Source: Pochonia chlamydosporia 170
Taxonomy: Eukaryota > Ascomycota > Sordariomycetes > Hypocreales > Clavicipitaceae
DNA: 64,000 bases
Assembly (NCBI RefSeq): GCF_001653235.2
Contig: NC_035790.1
Span: 3,286,001-3,350,000 of the forward strand
Reading direction: 5' to 3'
Position 1 is the stretch's first letter; each line of letters starts with the position of its first letter. The notes beneath the pieces were generated by a model. It was not told the origin of the DNA and searched no databases. It saw only the letters and a list, made by a program, of their open reading frames with translations. A program made the position numbers and the translations under genes. Positions 60,220-64,000 of the stretch are shown here, in pieces.

Positions 60220-61446
60220 TGGCAATTCCCACTCCCTTTCCCATCCCACTCCCACTCCCTTTGCCGTTGTGTGAAGCACACTGGTGGCCACTGATCACCT
60301 TTGGTCCCCTTGCCAAAGTCCCGGCCCTCCTTTTCGTGAAGTCACTTTTTTTTTTGTCCCCGGCGCCATTGCCTCCCTCCATGCAAGTCCCTTGTCCTCT
60401 CGCTCCTTCCGTAAGAAACACTTTTGGTCCATTCCTTCCCCCGAGTGTCTGGTTTCTTTTGACTTCTTTCCTTTCTACCTCCTTCCCTCCTTCCCACCTA
60501 CTGCCGTACACAGCTCAGGACATTTTTGTTTTCTCGTTTTAATCTTTTACATTGGTATTTCCAATTCAGACTCTCATTATAAAGTTATCTGCTTGGTCCT
60601 GGCCTCGAGGACATTCAATTTTGCCGTTCTACCACCGCCTAATCCACTCTGATTCCCTCTTTGGGCGACATCCGGAGCCTCCCTTCCAACGGCACCCAAC
60701 ATCGACACAATAGCTTGTTTGCCGCCTTTGTTTGTGGTTTGGACAAATAAAAAACGGAACACAAATTTTGAAGGAACCGAAATATAGAGCCTCACAGAAT
60801 ATCCGATACGCAATACCTCCCAGCTATTTTTCCCATTGTCGGCGGCAACCGAAGTAAGACATCGACAAACCGCTTTTCGACCGACCCTCAAACGACTCGT
60901 ACTGAACCTCGATGTAAGCACAATAGCCTAGTTCATCTATTCTGCTCCTGCATGGTTATGCATTCATGTGTGCAGGCTAAACGCAACCCCCCTTCTGCCG
61001 ATCGCCTTTTTCACCACCAGTCTTGAGCTCGGCGTTGCTGCAGCTCGCCCTCGAATAGGCGACCTGAGTCTGCAACTGTCCGTGGCTCGTGACCTGGCTC
61101 TGTTGTTTCACCTCGCTCTTCGCACTTGGCCTGCTTGTCCGGATAAGGAGTTCCTTTCTGCTAACACTATAGTCTTGCAGTTGTAGGAGGAAAGTACCAA
61201 GAGAGAAAACCCGACAAACAAAGAAGGAACGAAAGAAAGCGAGAAAAGGGAGAAAGAGAAAGAAAGCCGAACCTTTGCCTACGAGAACGCTTGACTATTT
61301 CCCCCCCTAAGCAGGCCTGCCTTAAAGACTACAGACAATCCTCGCTCAACTTCTGCGGAGAAACCAAAACGCTTGCCGCCACTTTACTAAACACTACAAC
61401 TTCCCTTATTACTGCCGGCGTCGCTCCAACCTCGTAACCTCACAAT
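60220..61446 (+). promoter_or_regulatory. Probable promoter and leader of the Sok1/Tcp11 gene
   Basis: Long C/T-rich stretches at about 60225-60560 are followed by mixed sequence. A purine-rich block at about 61187-61270 (AGAGAGAAA-type words) lies just ahead of the start codon. This order of pyrimidine tract then purine-rich leader is common at filamentous-fungal promoters. Several short upstream open frames are present. Confidence 0.5.
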
Positions 61447-63438
61447 ATGGTACCGGAACAAGATACTGGTGGTCCTGTGGAGAGGTCACGCCGAAACCTC
61501 TCTACATCAGCCCCTAGGCCAAATAGTGAATCTGAGCAAATACAAGACACCGATGTTCAGATGCAACAAGCGCCACAAGACGAGGCCCAAAGCCCAAGCA
61601 AGACTCAGTCATCATCACAGGAGTCGCCACGGCGGTGTGACCCAGCCTTACGCTCCTCGACGCCTGCAGCCACGGCTCTGTCAAGGAACCCCTCCAGCAA
61701 CTCAACATCGACAACACCAACACCAGAGCCAGTAGTGACACGCCATTCAACGCGGAGCTCTCACCAACAGCACCTCCCAGTTGAACCGCCAGTTACTAAA
61801 TCCACTCTGAGTGAGTTGGATGTGTCAAAAATAATACACAATCCCAAACTGCGGCATGATATCAACTTCGACCCGGAGCTACATTTCAGACCAAACTTGG
61901 ATGGAGAAAAGGGCCGGAAGAAGCAGGAAAGGGCCAATCAATTTTGGCGAACCTTGAAAGAGGAATTAACTCAGTTCATCACCGACAGGCCTGGCTTCTA
62001 TGCTAAACATGGGGAGTCTGACGACTGGACACTCCCCCTGCTACTCAAGGCGGTCAAGGAAATCATTCAGACACTGGTCCCGCAACGTGACCGTCAATAT
62101 CTAGACGAGGGGCTCAATATCGAGCTCCTGATGCAGCAGTTCCACAAAGGCGTTGCGGATTTGGAAAAGTTGGCTCTCTGGCTTTCGCAGGTTCTCAAGT
62201 CTCACTGCGCACCAATGCGAGACGATTGGGTTGATACGATGTACTCGCAACTTAGCGTTGGCAACCGAGACTCCGATCTGGATCAACTCGTCACGGGAAT
62301 GCGCAGCTTGCTCAGTGTGCTGGAGGCCATGAAACTGGATGTGGCCAACCATCAAATTCGGTGCCTGCGGCCAGTGCTGATTGAGGACACGACGCACTTT
62401 GAACAGAAGTTCTTCCTCAAGAAGATTCAATCCCGGAAGGTGGATATTAGCGGAGCGCGGGAATGGTATCGAGACGCTGATCAAAGCTACTCTGCCAGCC
62501 TCGGCAACACGACGCATAGTTTTGGCGAGATGGGCGTGTTCTTTGAGGCGCTATCCCGATTGGTCCTACCGTCATCCGGAGAGAAGAGGGTACCCAGCAC
62601 TTTCTTGTTTGACGAGGAACGGATCGTCAAGTTGCGATCTGACATGGTTGACGCTATCAACTTGGATATTTGCATGCGCATGTACGAGGACCTTGAGAGG
62701 GTGGCACGCTACAGCTCCAAAATGCTTGGTCGCAATAGCCTGCCTCTTGATGAGGATACCTTTAATGCCTCAACAACACCGAGTTCAGAGTTTAACTTTA
62801 ACACGCCTTTGGCGAACTCAAGGCCATCTAGCCTTGTCCTCAGCAATTCTAGCTCGGCATCATCTTCCCCTCGCTCGTCTCTTATCATACCGTCGTATGT
62901 AGCGCCCGAGAATTGCGAATCAAGAACCAAGGCAAAGAATGTGTACAACTCGCTGGTTGCACTCTTACAGTCCGCGCCTGCTTCATCCAGACAGTCTAGC
63001 CGTTGGCAAACAATGGCTTCTGCCATGGCTCTTCAAATTTTCCGGTTCACCAATGCTCCGTCAGAGCTTCTGTCTACCTTTGAGGAAAAGCTGACCGACA
63101 ATGTGTGCCGAGTCGATTCGCAAATCTACAGAGAGGTCGAGCAGGCCTTCCACAGCAGGCTAATGACGGCACTGGCGGGCCGAGTGCGCGAATTCAAGGC
63201 CCTCTCTGGTGTTTCGCTCTTTACTGTTGCTACTGGTGGACGACTGCCCAATGGCAGCAGTCTGCTTCAATGTCGAGACTCGGATTCATCCTTGCGTGAT
63301 GGACAAGACGAGGGAGGACTGGAAGACATGGCGACTCGCCTGGCTCATCTCGGTGTTTTGCATTGGCGCGTGTGGGCCCAGCTGGCATATCTCGGCGAAC
63401 TCGAGGACATGACTGTGGACACTCCTGGACAAGTCTGA
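61447..63438 (+). CDS. sok1: Sok1-like protein with Tcp11 domain
   Basis: This is a single exon of 663 residues. The first 120 residues are disordered and Ser/Thr/Gln-rich. The Tcp11 family region (about 125-640) starts at SELDVSKIIHNPKLRHDINF, then DPELHFRPNLDGEKGRKKQE and RANQFWRTLKEELTQFITDR. It continues through TLPLLLKAVKEIIQTLVPQR, ANHQIRCLRPVLIEDTTHFE and FFLKKIQSRKVDISGAREWY. A Ser-rich insertion (about 440-490, SNSSSASSSPRSS) interrupts it. Yeast Sok1 was found as a high-copy suppressor of loss of protein kinase A, so a role in cAMP/PKA-dependent growth is inferred; the biochemical activity of Tcp11 domains is not established. It follows an unusually long gene-free tract, as is sometimes seen for regulatory genes with long leaders. 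Confidence 0.85.
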   Translation: MVPEQDTGGPVERSRRNLSTSAPRPNSESEQIQDTDVQMQQAPQDEAQSPSKTQSSSQESPRRCDPALRSSTPAATALSRNPSSNSTSTTPTPEPVVTRHSTRSSHQQHLPVEPPVTKSTLSELDVSKIIHNPKLRHDINFDPELHFRPNLDGEKGRKKQERANQFWRTLKEELTQFITDRPGFYAKHGESDDWTLPLLLKAVKEIIQTLVPQRDRQYLDEGLNIELLMQQFHKGVADLEKLALWLSQVLKSHCAPMRDDWVDTMYSQLSVGNRDSDLDQLVTGMRSLLSVLEAMKLDVANHQIRCLRPVLIEDTTHFEQKFFLKKIQSRKVDISGAREWYRDADQSYSASLGNTTHSFGEMGVFFEALSRLVLPSSGEKRVPSTFLFDEERIVKLRSDMVDAINLDICMRMYEDLERVARYSSKMLGRNSLPLDEDTFNASTTPSSEFNFNTPLANSRPSSLVLSNSSSASSSPRSSLIIPSYVAPENCESRTKAKNVYNSLVALLQSAPASSRQSSRWQTMASAMALQIFRFTNAPSELLSTFEEKLTDNVCRVDSQIYREVEQAFHSRLMTALAGRVREFKALSGVSLFTVATGGRLPNGSSLLQCRDSDSSLRDGQDEGGLEDMATRLAHLGVLHWRVWAQLAYLGELEDMTVDTPGQV

Positions 63439-64000
63439 ATCACACAGTGATTCACTATCAACACTCCTGCAGCGAGGGTCTTTGTCCAAGAATGTTGCGG
63501 CTTTTAGCGCCCTTAGGGGTCCGACCTGGTCAAGACACTGGTTCGATTACTCTGGCGCCAATCGGCGCCAACAAGAATTTAATTTAAACGCCCGACACAA
63601 CAAAATCTTTATCATCAAGCATCAAGTTACTCCTGGGCTCTACCGACTTTAATAATTTGGAAACTTTAGGAATCTGAGGAGGTAAAAAGAAACCGAATCG
63701 GAGCCGACAAACTATATACGCGATACACTTTTTTTCTTTCTTTCCTACTTTTATATGGCAAGGTTGAGAACCTTTCTTTTTGGTCTCAAGGGATGGAGTT
63801 CAAGAGTAGACTGTGGGAATTGAGAATAGCGGGAGCAATTGCTTTGGCGTCTGCATAAGAGTTCCGTTTATTTGCATCGTTTCTTGGGAGGGGTTGTTTG
63901 TTATTGTTTTTTTTTAGTACCGTCATCATTGTTAAGCTTTGTGTTGCTCATTTTCTTTTTTATTTTTGCGTTTTGTTAGTCCACCATGGTTAGGTCCCGA
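63439..64000. other. 3' region of the Sok1 gene to window end
   Basis: T-rich sequence with long T runs (63728-63760 and 63898-63965) fits a 3' UTR and downstream spacer. An inverted repeat GGCGCCAATCGGCGCC is visible at 63554-63569. No gene is seen. Confidence 0.5.

Larger units (their letters stand above)
50014..61446. other. Gene-free tract of 11.4 kb
   Basis: I see no supportable gene here on either strand. Open frames reach 188 codons (58957-59523, plus) but lack coding bias or motifs, and many overlap on both strands. The composition is ordinary, not the AT-rich form left by repeat-induced point mutation. No transposon ends or reverse-transcriptase-like fragments were recognised. The tract holds several microsatellites and copies of TACGGAGTA, CCTAGGTA and CCAGACCAG-type words. 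The last 1.5 kb (from about 59.9 kb) is C/T-rich, then purine-rich just before the Sok1 start, so it probably includes that gene's promoter and a long leader. The rest could hold non-coding RNA genes or distal control elements. Confidence 0.6.

Noticed and set aside
63530..63570. tRNA-like GGTTCGATTAC near a hairpin
   Set aside because: No matching acceptor stem, anticodon arm or A box could be arranged around it.

Overview
The window is nuclear DNA of a filamentous ascomycete, most likely a sordariomycete and probably Hypocreales. The genes are small, with short GT-AG introns of about 45-100 bases and CTRAC-like branch sites. They are closely spaced on both strands, with pyrimidine-rich leaders. 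The protein set is typically fungal: complex I 78 kDa subunit, dynactin p150Glued (ro-3 type), an Atg37-type acyl-CoA-binding protein, Dsc2, a Uds1-domain protein and a Sok1/Tcp11 protein. No rRNA, tRNA, CRISPR, transposon or virus-like sequence was recognised by eye. All exon joins are my own reading, chosen so that frame and family motifs continue across them.

Layout. 0-6.6 kb: 3' part of the complex I 78 kDa gene (+), an unknown 189-aa gene (-), an ATG37/ACBD5-like gene (-) and a secreted cysteine-rich, probably GPI-anchored protein (+). 6.6-11.7 kb: an 830-aa membrane protein (-), RNase III (-) and, divergent from it, mitoribosomal protein mS33 (+). 12.9-18.4 kb: a PUF RNA-binding protein (+), a PEX39-like KPWE protein (-) and an unknown 240-aa protein (-). 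19.3-26 kb: mitochondrial PP2C phosphatase (+), a Mae1-type dicarboxylate transporter (-) and Dsc2 (+). 28-42.4 kb: Uds1 coiled-coil protein (+), dynactin p150 (-), an HMG-box factor (-), a possible 48-aa gene (+) and RVB1 (-). 43-50 kb: ten-exon amidase (-), EamA transporter (-), TAF13 (-) and KSH1 (+).

50.0-61.4 kb is an 11.4 kb stretch with no gene I can support. It carries simple repeats and dispersed short palindromes, and ends at a Sok1/Tcp11 gene (+).

Most genes are unrelated housekeeping functions in ordinary eukaryotic order. Loose themes are mitochondria (complex I, mS33, PP2C), peroxisomes (Atg37-like, PEX39-like) and the secretory system (Dsc2, Kish). Several close head-to-head pairs probably share promoters: RNase III/mS33, 240-aa gene/PP2C and TAF13/KSH1. 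I found no convincing new multi-gene system. The most distinctive items are the PEX39-like gene, the duplicated-module cysteine-rich protein, very small exons in the transporter and amidase genes, the isolated start codon of KSH1, and the long gene-free tract with its clustered palindromes.
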